Positions 9,220 through 19,368 are shown, numbered from the stretch's first letter. The stretch is 64,000 bases of DNA from Chthonomonadia bacterium (GCA_013314755.1 JABUFA010000010.1:42270-106269), one strand, 5' to 3'. Program-made: numbers and translations. The notes: generated from the letters alone by a model not told the origin.

Positions 9220-12200
9220 CTACCCGCTTCCCGCGCCAAGAAGGTCGCGCTCTACCCACGTCCGTACCTCATGGAGCAGATATTCAAACTCCTTCAACAT
9301 CTGCTTGTGCTCTTCCCAGCCCAGTACACGCGCCAGCACACGCAGTTCCCACTCCTCATCGGGTATCACATCGCGCGGCATACCATGACGCAGGGTGAGG
9401 ATATTGCGCACGCGGCTCCACAGCTGGTATGCCTCTCCGGCGTTGCGGCTGTCGGCGGGCGAAACGAGCGATATCATGCGCAGGGCGTGCAGGGCGGACA
9501 GAGTGCTGGTATGGCGGATGCTCCGATGCTGTTTGCCCACGCGCAGCTGCCAGGTCTGCACCGTGAACTCGATATCCACCATTCCGCCATGTCCCAGTTT
9601 CACGTCGCGCCAGCGGTGTTCGGGCTTCAGCCGTTCCGCCTCCACGCGGCGTTTGATGTGTCGGATGGACTCCAGCTCCTCGTCGCTCAGTCCGCGCGCG
9701 TACACCACCTCGTTCTGCACCATTTCGCTCCATGCTTCGCCAACCGCTCGGTCTCCGGCGATGGGGCGTGCTTTAATCAGTGCCTGTCGCTCCCACGTTT
9801 CGCCGCGGGTCAGGTAGTACTGGCGGTAGTCGTCCACCGTGCGTACAATCGCCCCGAAGCGCCCCTCGGGACGCAGGCGAGCGTCCACCTCGAAGGGCAC
9901 ATCCTGCGCCTGAATCGCCCGGCACATCTGCAGGAACTCCTCGCACATCTTCGCGGTGACCGCGTAAGCCTCCGAGTGGGAAACGTTGTCCGGGTGCTGG
10001 AACACGAACAGGATATCGGCGTCGGAGGCGTAGCCCATCTCCCAGCCGCCCAGCTTGCCCATGCCGATAACGGCTACCGAACGCAACACCTCTTCCCATT
10101 CGGGATGCTGTTCGGTCGCGCGCGCCTGCGTTATCTGAAGGATGCATTCCAGCACCGCCTCTGTCAGGTGTGTCAGGTCGCGAGCGGTGTCGGCGCCACG
10201 TGCCTCGCCCCACACGTCCCGCGCGGCGATACGCAGGCGTTCCCGTCGGATATAAGAGGCTATCGCCTGAACGACACGCTCGGTATTGCCGCGCGATGCG
10301 CCCAATCGCCCCTGCAGTTCGGTAAGCATCTGTTCGCGCGTTTTGGGTTCGCTGGCGATAATCTCCTCGCTGAAGAGGGTATCCAGCAGTTCCTGGTGTG
10401 CGCTCAACAGGCGCATCGTCGGGGGGCTGACGCCTGCCAGTTCCACCAGTCGGCGCAATACTTCGGGGCTATCGGCAAAGGCGGTGTACAGCTGCGCCCG
10501 GTTAGGCACTGCCAGCGCGAGCGTTTCAATGCCCAGCAGGGCGTCGTCGGGCGAGGGGCTTCGCGAGGCGTAGGTAATCAGCATGGGCGCGATGCGCAGA
10601 AAACTCTGACGCATGGCAGGGCTTGCCGCGCCGCGCGCCACCGAATGCGCCTCCTCGCCTCCTTCAATGCCCGCATCGGTTCCGGTGAGCGGAATCTGCA
10701 GGAGCCGCAGGGCAGAGGTCGGGTCGCGGAAACCTGCCTCCTGCAGGTGTTCAAGCACCTTTTGCTGGGCGCGGGGGTCATCCAGGGTGTTTAGCAGGTC
10801 GCGCAGGGTGCTTTCCTGCTGTTCCATCATGCGGTCGCCCGCGTCGCCGTAAAAGATTCGCAGGAAGATTTCCCGCACCTGGGCGCGCACCCGGTTGTAG
10901 GTTTCCAGAAAATACTCTGCGTTCTCAAAGCCCATCCGCCGGGCAAGCAGTTCCAGCTGGCGTGGAGCGGTGGGGAGCTTCTGGGTCTGTTGCTCGTAGA
11001 GAATCTGCAGGCGGTGCTCCACCGTGCGCAGGAAGCAGTAGCTTTCTCGCAGGATAATGGCTTCTTCGGGGGTCAGGAAGCCTTCCCGGCGCAGCCTCTG
11101 CAGGGCCTCCAGCGTGTTACCTGTGCGCACGGAAGGGTGCTGACCGCCCACCAGCAGTTGAAGCAGTTGCACCGCGAACTCAATATCACGGATGCCCCCC
11201 TCGCCGATTTTGACGTTAGTATCGCTCTCGCCGGCAAGAGCGGCTTTCTGCTCCAGTCGGCGTTTGTTGTGGCGAATGTCCTCTGCCCACTCGGCGGGAA
11301 TATAGCTCTGGTAGATGTACTCCTCCGCCATGCGGGTAAACGCCTCGCCCACGCGGGGGTCGCCCGCCACGAATCGCGCCTTAATCAGCGCCTGCCGCTC
11401 CCAGGTCTCCGCCCAGCTTTCGTAGTAGTGGCGGTAACTGCTCAGCGAGCGGCTGGGCGCACCGTATCTGCCCTCCGGGCGCAGGCGCAGGTCCACGCGA
11501 AACACAAAGCCCCGTTCGGTGTTGCGTGCCAGCACGTTCACAATCTCCTGCGCCAGGCGTTCGGCATACTGGGCGCCGGTCAGCCTGCCGCTAACGCCCA
11601 CCTCATCGTCGTGCACGAAGATAAGGTCTATATCCGATGAGTAGTTCAGCTCCCTTCCGCCCAGCTTGCCCATGCCAATCACCGCGAAGGCGGGCGTGCC
11701 GGTCATCCCATAACGCTGGGCAAGCTCCTCGTGCGCGATTTCGTACGCCACCTGCACACAGGCGTCGGCAAAGTCGCTGAAAGCACGCGCCACCTCCGGC
11801 AGATCAAGCACGCCCAGAATGTCCATCACGCCGATGCGCAGTACCTCCCGCTGTTTATAGCGGCGCATGGCGTCTATCTTCATGCCGTAGGAGGTGCAGG
11901 TGCGCAGGAGATTGCGCAGGTCGCGATAGTGCTGTGGGGCGGTTTTGGGGCGACGGCGCAGGCTGGGGTCGGAGAAAAACTCGAAATACTCCGGGTTGCG
12001 AATCAGGATTTCGGAGAAGAACTGGCTGGTGGCGCATACGGTGAAGAAGATTTCCAGCACGGTGGGGTTCTCGGCAAGGAAGCGGTAGTAGGGCAATCGG
12101 TTGGCAAGGTTTGCCTGCCAGCGTTCAAAGTTATTCAGCGCCATGTCGGGGTCGGGCGACAGCTTCATCGCCTGTAGAAGGTGAGGAAGCATCTGGTCGA

Positions 12201-12330
12201 AGGCTTCGGCATGGGGACCCCAGCCGCGCAGGATTTCGAAGATGGTACGCGCCCTCTGCAGTTCGCGGATGCCCAGCTCCTGCAACTGCGCGTCGGTCAG
12301 GTGGTCCAGAGGGTTTCCCGGTTGTTCCAT
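9220..12330 (-). CDS. glnE: Glutamine synthetase adenylyltransferase/deadenylylase
   Basis: Bifunctional enzyme that attaches AMP to and removes it from glutamine synthetase in response to nitrogen status; cytoplasmic, 1036 residues. Two nucleotidyltransferase cores are visible: GMGKLGGRELNYSSDIDLIF at about residues 216-235 and GMGKLGGWEMGYASDADILF at about 757-777, each with the two metal-binding aspartates, matching the removing and adding halves of the family. I place the start at ATG 12330 (MEQPGNPLDHL), with a GAGGAG site that overlaps the end of der; the longer ORF in the track runs antisense-free into der. It follows der by 7 bases and is probably co-transcribed. Confidence 0.95.
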   Translation of the reverse strand: MEQPGNPLDHLTDAQLQELGIRELQRARTIFEILRGWGPHAEAFDQMLPHLLQAMKLSPDPDMALNNFERWQANLANRLPYYRFLAENPTVLEIFFTVCATSQFFSEILIRNPEYFEFFSDPSLRRRPKTAPQHYRDLRNLLRTCTSYGMKIDAMRRYKQREVLRIGVMDILGVLDLPEVARAFSDFADACVQVAYEIAHEELAQRYGMTGTPAFAVIGMGKLGGRELNYSSDIDLIFVHDDEVGVSGRLTGAQYAERLAQEIVNVLARNTERGFVFRVDLRLRPEGRYGAPSRSLSSYRHYYESWAETWERQALIKARFVAGDPRVGEAFTRMAEEYIYQSYIPAEWAEDIRHNKRRLEQKAALAGESDTNVKIGEGGIRDIEFAVQLLQLLVGGQHPSVRTGNTLEALQRLRREGFLTPEEAIILRESYCFLRTVEHRLQILYEQQTQKLPTAPRQLELLARRMGFENAEYFLETYNRVRAQVREIFLRIFYGDAGDRMMEQQESTLRDLLNTLDDPRAQQKVLEHLQEAGFRDPTSALRLLQIPLTGTDAGIEGGEEAHSVARGAASPAMRQSFLRIAPMLITYASRSPSPDDALLGIETLALAVPNRAQLYTAFADSPEVLRRLVELAGVSPPTMRLLSAHQELLDTLFSEEIIASEPKTREQMLTELQGRLGASRGNTERVVQAIASYIRRERLRIAARDVWGEARGADTARDLTHLTEAVLECILQITQARATEQHPEWEEVLRSVAVIGMGKLGGWEMGYASDADILFVFQHPDNVSHSEAYAVTAKMCEEFLQMCRAIQAQDVPFEVDARLRPEGRFGAIVRTVDDYRQYYLTRGETWERQALIKARPIAGDRAVGEAWSEMVQNEVVYARGLSDEELESIRHIKRRVEAERLKPEHRWRDVKLGHGGMVDIEFTVQTWQLRVGKQHRSIRHTSTLSALHALRMISLVSPADSRNAGEAYQLWSRVRNILTLRHGMPRDVIPDEEWELRVLARVLGWEEHKQMLKEFEYLLHEVRTWVERDLLGAGSG

Positions 12331-12337
12331 CGGCTCC

Positions 12338-13714
12338 TCAGTCGGTTCGGTGTTTGCCCGTGGCTTCGCGCACTTCCATGCGAATGGGTGTGCCCTCCAG
12401 CGGGAACTGCTGGCGTATCTGGTTCTCCAGATAGCGCAGGTACGAGAAATGCACAATGTCCGGGTCGTTCACAAACAGCACGACCGTTGGCGGTTTCACC
12501 GAGGGCATGGTGGCGTAGTAGACCTTCAGCATCTTGCCTTTCCGGCTGTAGGGTCGGGCGTCCACGGCATCATGAATCAGGCGGTTCAGCACGCCGGTGG
12601 GAATACGATGGGCGTGCGCCTCCGCCGCTTCGAGCGCGGTATCCACCACCGCAGGAACGCCCATTCCCGTCAGCGCGCTGGTGAACACCAGCGGTGCGAA
12701 GTGCAGGAACGGACACTCCTTGCGGAAGATGCGGGTGAAGTCCATCATCAGCGTCTTGCTGGTCGGGTTCTTCATCAGGTCCCATTTGTTCACCACCACC
12801 ACGCAGGCGCGTCCCTCTTCCACCGCGTAGCCCCCCACGCGCTTGTCACCGTCGGTAACACCTTCCGGTCCGTCCAGCACCAGCAGAGCAACGTCGCACC
12901 GCTTAATCGCCTTCTGAGCGCGGAGCACGCTGTAGTACTCCACCGAGCCCTGCACCTTGCCCGGTCGGCGGATACCCGCGGTGTCGATGAGCACCATCTT
13001 CTGCCCGTCGCGCTCGAAGGGGGTATCAATGGCGTCACGGGTGGTGCCGGGGATTTCGCTAACAATCACGCGCGGCGCACCCAGAATAGCGTTCACCAGC
13101 GAGGATTTGCCCACATTCGGTCTGCCCACGATGGCGAGCTTGATGGTGGTGTCCTCTTCCTCGGCGGGGGTGGCGGGCGGAAGAAGTTCAATGACCCGGT
13201 CGAGCACCTCCGCGACACCGTGCCCGTGCACGGCGGAGATGGTAAATACCTCATCCCAGCCCAGCGCGTAGAACTCGGCGGCATCGGCTTCTCGTCTGGT
13301 GTTGTCTACCTTGTTGGCGACCAGCAGGACGGGTTTGGTGGTGGTGCGAAGCACGTCCGCCAGCTCCTCATCGGCGGGGGTAACGCCCTCTATGGCGTCC
13401 ACCATGAACAGAATCACGTCCGCTTCCTCAATAGCGGATAGAGCCTGAATGCGCACTTGGGTGATGAGCGGGTCGCTGTCTTCCAGCAGTACGCCGCCCG
13501 TATCCACCACCTGAAAGGCACGCCCGCGCCATTCGGCTTCACCGTACAGGCGGTCGCGGGTGATACCGGGGGTATCCTCCACAATCGCCACGCGCCTTCC
13601 TACCAGGCGATTGAACAGGGTGGACTTGCCCACGTTCGGGCGACCGACAATCGCCACAGTGGGCAAACGCATCTGCTGGGGTTCACCGATGGTCTGTACA
13701 GAGGTTTTCTCCAT
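12338..13714 (-). CDS. der: Ribosome-assembly GTPase Der (EngA)
   Basis: Double-GTPase factor for 50S subunit maturation, 458 residues from ATG 13714. Two complete G domains are present, each opening with AIVGRPNVGKS (about residues 20 and 193), with DTPGITRD and EIPGTTRDAI switch regions and NKVD/NKWD guanine-specificity motifs; the C-terminal KH-like domain ends the protein. No strong ribosome site precedes any of the candidate starts (13768, 13714, 13672); the last gives MRLPTVAIVGRPN, closest to the usual family start, so the true start may be there. Followed closely by glnE. Confidence 0.95.
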   Translation of the reverse strand: MEKTSVQTIGEPQQMRLPTVAIVGRPNVGKSTLFNRLVGRRVAIVEDTPGITRDRLYGEAEWRGRAFQVVDTGGVLLEDSDPLITQVRIQALSAIEEADVILFMVDAIEGVTPADEELADVLRTTTKPVLLVANKVDNTRREADAAEFYALGWDEVFTISAVHGHGVAEVLDRVIELLPPATPAEEEDTTIKLAIVGRPNVGKSSLVNAILGAPRVIVSEIPGTTRDAIDTPFERDGQKMVLIDTAGIRRPGKVQGSVEYYSVLRAQKAIKRCDVALLVLDGPEGVTDGDKRVGGYAVEEGRACVVVVNKWDLMKNPTSKTLMMDFTRIFRKECPFLHFAPLVFTSALTGMGVPAVVDTALEAAEAHAHRIPTGVLNRLIHDAVDARPYSRKGKMLKVYYATMPSVKPPTVVLFVNDPDIVHFSYLRYLENQIRQQFPLEGTPIRMEVREATGKHRTD

Positions 13715-13911
13715 AGTGGACACCGCTAAAGAGGATACCACAAAAAGCGTGCGCAGGCAACACAACATGGAATCTGGTATCTGTTTGGTATTTGTACTCC
13801 GTTGCTACCCTCCAGTTTTTTCGCCAGTTTCACGATAATTCAGCATGAGGGACATCCGGCTAACCGGCGCAGATATGGAAGGATTCCTCATACTAAACGA
13901 GGTGGCAACCC

Positions 13912-15120
13912 ATGGCTGTTTGGAAGGGTGTTTTCAACAAACAGGGCATCGTTGGGCTGGACATGGGCAGTTACACCATCAAGGCGGTGCAGGTAGAACC
14001 TACCCGCACCGGATGGAGGCTGTTGCAGATTGCCCAGTGTCCCACCCCTCCCGATTCGATTCGGGATGGGGTCATCGTTCAGCCCGAAGAGGTGGCGTCC
14101 GCCATCAAGCGGCTCTTGCGAGAGAACGCTTTTCGTGCCTCTGCAGCCGTTACGGCTGTTGCAGGTGCGCCGGTTATTGTCAGGCAGGTCACCCTGCCCA
14201 AAATGACCGAGGCGATGCTTCGCAAGACCATCCGCTACGAAGCAAGCAAGTATGTTTCCACTTCGGTCGAGGACAGCTACATTGACTTTGAAATCCTCGG
14301 TGACCTGGACAGTCATCAGGGGGAGGGTGAACAGGCAGAGAGGCAGATGCAGGTTCTGCTGGTGGTGGCGCCGCGTGAGATGGTAGATGCACAGGTTCGT
14401 ACCTTAGAGCTCGCTGGGCTGGAAGCGGTGGCGATTGAAGTCGAAGCCTTCGCACTGTATCGGGCTCTGTTCGAAATCAACAGGGTGGCTATGGCGAATC
14501 TGGCAGAAGCTCCCGCGGCGTTTGCCGACATCGGCGCCTCTGCGACCAACCTGTACATCGTTTCCGGGGAAAGCTTCTTCCTGACTCGAACCATTCCCAT
14601 CGCCGGCGACGCCTTCACGCAGACGGTGCAGTCGTTACTGCACTGCAGCTGGTCGGAGGCGGAGCGGTTCAAACGGACGCTGGACCTGCGCCATCTGCTC
14701 AAGCGACGCAGCTCCCGGTCACGTGCTTCTGTAGAAGAAGCGGATGTCGCCGGAGAGAGCGTCGGAGGCTCTCAGGAAGAGGCGGTGCTAAAGGCTCTGC
14801 AGGGGCAGGTGGACGAGCTTCTGCGCGAGGTTCGTCGCTCGCTCCACTACTATCAGTCGCAGTTCCCGGAGGGCAGTCCGCAGGGGCAGGTTGGCAGGAT
14901 TGTCATCACCGGAGGCAGTTCGCAGCTCGGTGGTTTCGCCGAGTATGCTTCGGCGAGGCTGGGTCTGGAGATCGAGCCAGGCGACCCCTTCAACAATCCC
15001 GACTTCGACACTGCGCACATCTCTGCCGAAGCCCTGCAAATGTTCACGCCCGCGCTGGGCATTGCGGTGGGGCTGGCGGTGCGTGAGGCGTTCGCGGAAC
15101 GACAGCGTCACGCCGCCTGA
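13912..15120 (+). CDS. pilM: Type IV pilus inner-membrane platform protein PilM
   Basis: Cytoplasmic actin-like ATPase-fold protein that binds the N-terminus of PilN and links the alignment complex to the pilus motors; 402 residues. The N-terminus IVGLDMGSYTIKAVQV is the phosphate-1 region, FADIGASATNLYIV is phosphate 2, and IVITGGSSQLGGFAEY is the adenosine region. About 35 residues rich in Arg, Ser and Glu are inserted near position 255-295 (after FKRTLDLRHLL), which seems longer than usual. First gene of a nine-gene pilus operon; ATG 13912 follows an AACGAGGTGG-type ribosome site. Confidence 0.93.
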   Translation: MAVWKGVFNKQGIVGLDMGSYTIKAVQVEPTRTGWRLLQIAQCPTPPDSIRDGVIVQPEEVASAIKRLLRENAFRASAAVTAVAGAPVIVRQVTLPKMTEAMLRKTIRYEASKYVSTSVEDSYIDFEILGDLDSHQGEGEQAERQMQVLLVVAPREMVDAQVRTLELAGLEAVAIEVEAFALYRALFEINRVAMANLAEAPAAFADIGASATNLYIVSGESFFLTRTIPIAGDAFTQTVQSLLHCSWSEAERFKRTLDLRHLLKRRSSRSRASVEEADVAGESVGGSQEEAVLKALQGQVDELLREVRRSLHYYQSQFPEGSPQGQVGRIVITGGSSQLGGFAEYASARLGLEIEPGDPFNNPDFDTAHISAEALQMFTPALGIAVGLAVREAFAERQRHAA

Positions 15121-15146
15121 CCAGCACGGGCAAAGGAGGTACTGGT

Positions 15147-15752
15147 ATGCCACTGATTAACATGATATCGGAACGCAGACGGCAACAGGCGCAGCTGATT
15201 CGTCGGCGCAAGCAGTTGCTGACCGTCCTGCTGATAGAGGTGGGCGTGCTGGCGAGCCTGTTCTCGTTCCTGACCCTGGGCACGATGTCGCTACAGGCGC
15301 GGCTACAGCGCGCTCAACGCGAGATCGAGCGGCTACAGCCTACCCTGGATGCCATCGCCAAAATCGAGCGCGAAACCCAGGCGTTAATGCCTAAACTGCG
15401 CACGCTCACGGAAGCACAGGAGCATACCCGGCGCTGGTACGCGACCATCAACGGCATCGCGCGATGTCTGCCTGCCGATGTGTGGCTGACCGGTATCAGC
15501 AGTACGCAGGTGCAGGATACCGAGAAGAAAGGTCAGACCACCGTCATTACCCTGACCGGCTCCACCCTCAGCCAGCAACAGGTCGGAGAGATGATGCTTC
15601 GCCTGAACACCATTCCCACCTTTGAAAAGGTGGAACTGCACTTCACGCAGCAGCGCAGTTACAACAACTTCGAGACGGTGGACTTCGAGGTGGCTGCAAG
15701 GGTGCAAACGCCGGCTACGGAGGAGGGCAAAGATGAAACTGGCAGTTCCTAG
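15147..15752 (+). CDS. pilN: Type IV pilus assembly protein PilN
   Basis: 201-residue bitopic inner-membrane protein of the alignment complex. The short cytoplasmic tail begins MPLINMISERR, the conserved region that docks into PilM (family consensus INLLP). A membrane helix follows at about residues 25-50, then a coiled coil and a periplasmic ferredoxin-like domain (LPADVWLTGIS and onward). The start has an AAAGGAGG site. It overlaps pilO by 20 bases. Confidence 0.9.
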   Translation: MPLINMISERRRQQAQLIRRRKQLLTVLLIEVGVLASLFSFLTLGTMSLQARLQRAQREIERLQPTLDAIAKIERETQALMPKLRTLTEAQEHTRRWYATINGIARCLPADVWLTGISSTQVQDTEKKGQTTVITLTGSTLSQQQVGEMMLRLNTIPTFEKVELHFTQQRSYNNFETVDFEVAARVQTPATEEGKDETGSS

Positions 15753-16371
15753 TGGAGGCGGCACCAGGGTCTTACACGGTCTGGTGACCATCTGCATCGT
15801 CGCGCTGCTGGCAGGGGCAGGGGTCATCTACTGGCAGTACACGAGCTACTCCGAATTGCAAACACGGGTGCAGGCGGCAGAGAAGCAGGTTGAGGAGAAT
15901 CGCACCATTGCCCAGCGTCTGGGAAGTGCTCAGGAACAGTATACCAATATTTCCCAGAAGCTCCAGCATCTGGAGCTGTCGGTCAGCGAGCGGGCATATA
16001 TTCCCACTCTGCTCAAGCAGCTGGAGACCACCGCAAAATCGCATCGCCTGAAGGTGCTGTCGGTGCGTCCGACGAACGCCCAGCCTCAGCCCAAAGCGCA
16101 AAGCGAGGACGAGGAGAAGAAGAAAGAGGAGAAGAAAAAGCCCGCCGAGCCTTACGAAAAGCAGGTGATAGACGTCTCGGTGCAGGGGCAGTTCTGGGAT
16201 GTCATGCGCTTTACCGAAGACCTCACCCGCTTCCCCAAGATTCTGGCGGTAGAGCGTGTGCAGCTGCGCCCGCGCCAGCGCAAAGACCCCGGTGACCCCT
16301 TCGAGGTGGAAGCGCAATTTACCCTGACCGCCTTCATCTTCCGCAGTGGGGAAGGAGGTGCTTCGCAATGA
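15733..16371 (+). CDS. pilO: Type IV pilus assembly protein PilO
   Basis: 212-residue partner of PilN in the periplasmic alignment complex. I place the start at ATG 15733, just after AGGAGGGC and inside the end of pilN; the ORF in the track begins earlier in a frame that is shadow there. A membrane helix (about 14-36) is followed by a coiled coil and the ferredoxin-like domain. A very charged Glu/Lys stretch (EDEEKKKEEKKK, about residues 118-130) sits in the middle of the periplasmic part, unusual in composition and likely a flexible loop. The stop overlaps pilP (ATGA). Confidence 0.9.
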   Translation: MKLAVPSGGGTRVLHGLVTICIVALLAGAGVIYWQYTSYSELQTRVQAAEKQVEENRTIAQRLGSAQEQYTNISQKLQHLELSVSERAYIPTLLKQLETTAKSHRLKVLSVRPTNAQPQPKAQSEDEEKKKEEKKKPAEPYEKQVIDVSVQGQFWDVMRFTEDLTRFPKILAVERVQLRPRQRKDPGDPFEVEAQFTLTAFIFRSGEGGASQ

Positions 16372-17000
16372 AAAAGCTGGACCGCAAGCAGATGCAACAG
16401 GTCATCGTGCTGGGCGTTCTGTTCCTGGCAGCGATGGGCTACGCGGGGTATCAGCTGTTCTTCTCTGGCTCTACCGGTGCCAGCACGAAAACATCTTCGG
16501 CGACGACGCAGGCACAACCTGCTGAAGATAACCAGCAGGCGACCACCGAGCCGGAATGGCTCACCGCGTCTGGTCCGGCACGTGACCCGTTTGTGATACC
16601 GCCCCAGTTCGATAATCTGAGACAGCAGGCCCGGGCGCAGAACGTGCGCGTCAATCCCCCGCGCGTGGCGTCAGCACCCAGCCTCAGCGCTCTGCCGCCG
16701 ATGCCGGTGATGCCCGTTTCGGGAGGTTCAGGTAACGCGTCTCAGCCTCCTGAGAAAGTCGCCAGCACTCCCACCGAGCAACCGGAGGCTCAGCCGAACA
16801 TCACGGTCACGGGCGTGGTGGTAGGTGCATATCCGGTGGCGATACTGCGCACGGATGGGGGTGATCAGCGCATCGTCAAGCCGGGGCACTCGCTGGAAGG
16901 CGGGTACATTCTGCGCGAGGTATCGCGAGAAGGAATCGTTCTTGAGAAAGACGGCAAGACTGTGACCTTGCGTCCGGGAGGTAATACGAATGCAAAGTAG
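16368..17000 (+). CDS. pilP: PilP-like periplasmic pilus assembly protein
   Basis: 210 residues: an N-terminal membrane anchor (about 10-33; no lipobox cysteine), a long Pro/Ser/Gln-rich linker, and a C-terminal beta domain (about 148-205: ITVTGVVVGAYPVAILRTDG then GHSLEGGYILREV), which matches the homology region that PilP and GspC use to bind the secretin. It bridges the PilNO complex and PilQ. Gene order and overlap with pilO (4 bases) and pilQ (11 bases) support the call more strongly than sequence alone. Confidence 0.8.
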   Translation: MKKLDRKQMQQVIVLGVLFLAAMGYAGYQLFFSGSTGASTKTSSATTQAQPAEDNQQATTEPEWLTASGPARDPFVIPPQFDNLRQQARAQNVRVNPPRVASAPSLSALPPMPVMPVSGGSGNASQPPEKVASTPTEQPEAQPNITVTGVVVGAYPVAILRTDGGDQRIVKPGHSLEGGYILREVSREGIVLEKDGKTVTLRPGGNTNAK

Positions 17001-19347
17001 AACCATCTCTCCGTTCGTCACATTACTGCTCGTGCTGGGTGTTGCCGCCGTCGTGCACGCCGCGCCCAGCACCAAGAGCGTGCAGGTGAAGTTCGTTCAG
17101 AACGACGCCTTTTTCCAGGTGGTCATGCAGTTCAGCGCACCTGTGAACACGCCCGGGGTGCATTTCTACGGCAAACGCGGCTGGGTTTACGTGGATGTGC
17201 CCGCGGGTCTGATAGGCAAGGCAAAATACGAGCGCGTGCGCAGTGGTGGTATCCTGTGGGCACGCTACGGCTGGTACAAAGCACGACCGCCCATCACCCG
17301 CATCTGGGTGGCAACCAGCGAGCGGCGGCCGGCGCAGATTACGCGGCAGGACGACGGCAGAACGCTGGTGCTGACGGTGTGGAAACAGGGACGCTCTCCC
17401 GAGGCCGACCCGGTGCAGCCAGCGATTGCTATCCCCCAGAACACCCGGGCGCCGCAGGATGCACCAAAGCCAGCGATGGCTCCTGCACAGCCTGCTCAGG
17501 AAGCCAAACCTACAAAGCCGACGATGGCCGCGGCACAGCCTGCCAGAGATGCCGAACCCACAAAACCTGCGCCTGCTGAGGCGAAGCCGCAAACTCAGCC
17601 TCCGGCGAGTGAAGGAGCGACCGCTTCGCCCCAGCCGCAGAAGTCCGAGGTAGAGCAGGCACAAGCCCCGGCAGACGAGGCGAAATCGGAAGGCGTCCAG
17701 GTGGCGCAGCTGCCCGAGTCGAAGCCGAGCCTGCCTCGCCAGCCTGCGGCAGGGGGAACGCGCATTGCCTCCGCGCCTCCGCGCCCGGCAGCACCCCAGG
17801 TGACAGTGGACTTCGTGGGCGCCGAGATTGCGGACGTGCTGAAAGCGCTCTCTCTGCAAACGCAGACCAACATCGTCACCAGCCCTGATGTGAAAGGCAC
17901 GGTGACCGTCAGCCTCGCCGGGGTGGGCGTGGAAGAGGCGCTGGACCTGGTGACCCGGCTCAGCGGCTATCGCTACGCCAAACTGGGCAACACCTATGTG
18001 GTGGCAACTCCGCAGGGACTTCAGAACCTGCTGAGCGGCACGCAGACCACCACGCCTTCGCCGCGCATCACGCAGATAGTCGCCTATCGTTACGCCGACC
18101 CAAACAGCCTGGGCAAGGTGCTTCAGGAGCAGGCTCCGGGTGTGCAGGTGTCGTGGAACCTGACCAGCGTTCAGCCCACCGAAAAGGGCACCGGCACGAA
18201 GGTGGCGCTGGTGTCGGGGACGGAGGCAGAGGTGCGCACCGCCACCGAGCTGATTGAAATGATAGACAGCACCCTCAGCAAATCCGCACAGGACATGGTG
18301 GTGGACATCTACATTGTGAAGCACGCTTCGCCGACCGACCTGCGCACCATCGTATCGGAGCTGGTGCCGGAAGTGAGCATCATCATGGGACCGCGCCCCG
18401 GTTTCAACCTGCTGGCGCCCGCGCCTCTGGGCGATTCGGCAGGGCGTAGCGTGGGCAAGGAAGGCTTGGACCAGGCGCTGCAGGGCGGCGGTGGATCCGG
18501 CGGCGGACAGCAGGCTGGCGGCAACCAGCAGGGCGGTGGCAAAGAGGATGCCTCCGTTGACCAGCAGGTCAACACGCTCATCCTGACCGGACCGCGTTCT
18601 GCGGTGGAGCGGGCGAAGGAGGCTCTGGCGCGCATCGACGTCGCGCCTCCTCAGGTGTTGATCGAGGCACGGGTGGTGGAAATCAGCACCGATGTGGACA
18701 ACACGCTGGGCGTGCTGTGGGACTTCACCAACACCAAAGCCAACTTCAGCCTGAGCACCCCGAACCCGCCGGACCGGGGCAACTTCGGCACCATCGTGTT
18801 CGGGCGGTTGACGCGCGACGCCATCGGCATCAGCGCGAAGCTGGATGCACTGTTCAAAGACAACAAGGCACGCCTGCTGGCGAATCCCAAACTGCTGGTG
18901 CTGAACGCCAAGCAGGCGCAGATATTCATCGGCGATGAGGTGCGCTACATCGAAAGCGTGCAGTCCACGCAGAACGGTGTGAGCGTGACCACCGGCAAGG
19001 TGAACGTAGGCATCCAGCTGAACGTGGTGGCGAAGGCGAACCCGGATGGCGACATCAGCCTGCAGATTCACCCCGAAGTCAGCCTCATTACTGGCTTCCT
19101 GAAGACGCCTGTCGGTGGCGAGATACCCCAGGTGTCCCGCCGTTTCGCCGACAGCGCGGTGCGCCTGCGCAATGGTGAGACGCTGGTCATCGGCGGTCTG
19201 ATTTCCCAGCGCGACCTGAAGCTGGTGCAGAAAGTGCCACTGCTGGGAGACCTGCCGGTGCTGGGCTATCTATTCAAGCAGACGAACACCAAGCGCAGCA
19301 ATTCCGAGATAATGGTCTTCCTGACCGCCAGTCTGTGGAAAGAATAG
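16990..19347 (+). CDS. pilQ: Type IV pilus secretin PilQ
   Basis: Outer-membrane gated channel for the pilus fibre, 785 residues. Order: signal peptide (1-25, ending VVHA-AP); AMIN-like beta domain (about 30-130), which in relatives binds peptidoglycan; a Pro/Ala/Lys-rich linker (about 135-260) with imperfect repeats of PTKPTMAAAQPA; an STN/N0 domain (VTVDFVGAEIADVLKALSLQ); N1-type domains (about 350-560) interrupted by a Gly/Gln-rich loop near 500-520; and the secretin core ending VPLLGDLPVLGYLFKQ. Last of the five co-transcribed pilMNOPQ genes. The long antisense ORF here is a shadow. Confidence 0.95.
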   Translation: MQSRTISPFVTLLLVLGVAAVVHAAPSTKSVQVKFVQNDAFFQVVMQFSAPVNTPGVHFYGKRGWVYVDVPAGLIGKAKYERVRSGGILWARYGWYKARPPITRIWVATSERRPAQITRQDDGRTLVLTVWKQGRSPEADPVQPAIAIPQNTRAPQDAPKPAMAPAQPAQEAKPTKPTMAAAQPARDAEPTKPAPAEAKPQTQPPASEGATASPQPQKSEVEQAQAPADEAKSEGVQVAQLPESKPSLPRQPAAGGTRIASAPPRPAAPQVTVDFVGAEIADVLKALSLQTQTNIVTSPDVKGTVTVSLAGVGVEEALDLVTRLSGYRYAKLGNTYVVATPQGLQNLLSGTQTTTPSPRITQIVAYRYADPNSLGKVLQEQAPGVQVSWNLTSVQPTEKGTGTKVALVSGTEAEVRTATELIEMIDSTLSKSAQDMVVDIYIVKHASPTDLRTIVSELVPEVSIIMGPRPGFNLLAPAPLGDSAGRSVGKEGLDQALQGGGGSGGGQQAGGNQQGGGKEDASVDQQVNTLILTGPRSAVERAKEALARIDVAPPQVLIEARVVEISTDVDNTLGVLWDFTNTKANFSLSTPNPPDRGNFGTIVFGRLTRDAIGISAKLDALFKDNKARLLANPKLLVLNAKQAQIFIGDEVRYIESVQSTQNGVSVTTGKVNVGIQLNVVAKANPDGDISLQIHPEVSLITGFLKTPVGGEIPQVSRRFADSAVRLRNGETLVIGGLISQRDLKLVQKVPLLGDLPVLGYLFKQTNTKRSNSEIMVFLTASLWKE

Positions 19348-19368
19348 ATTGGGGATACAGGGTGTGAT

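Noticed and set aside
8773-10794. 673-residue plus-strand ORF across the repeat and glnE
   Set aside because: It is antisense to a clear glnE gene and partly made of repeat modules; no recognisable domain and no ribosome site.
13800-13911. Cyclic-di-GMP riboswitch before pilM
   Set aside because: CCGGCTAACCGG and nearby bases recall such elements, but the conserved core and the paired helices are not present.
17023-19071. 682-residue minus-strand ORF opposite pilQ
   Set aside because: His/Arg-rich shadow of a GC-rich gene; the opposite strand encodes a full secretin.
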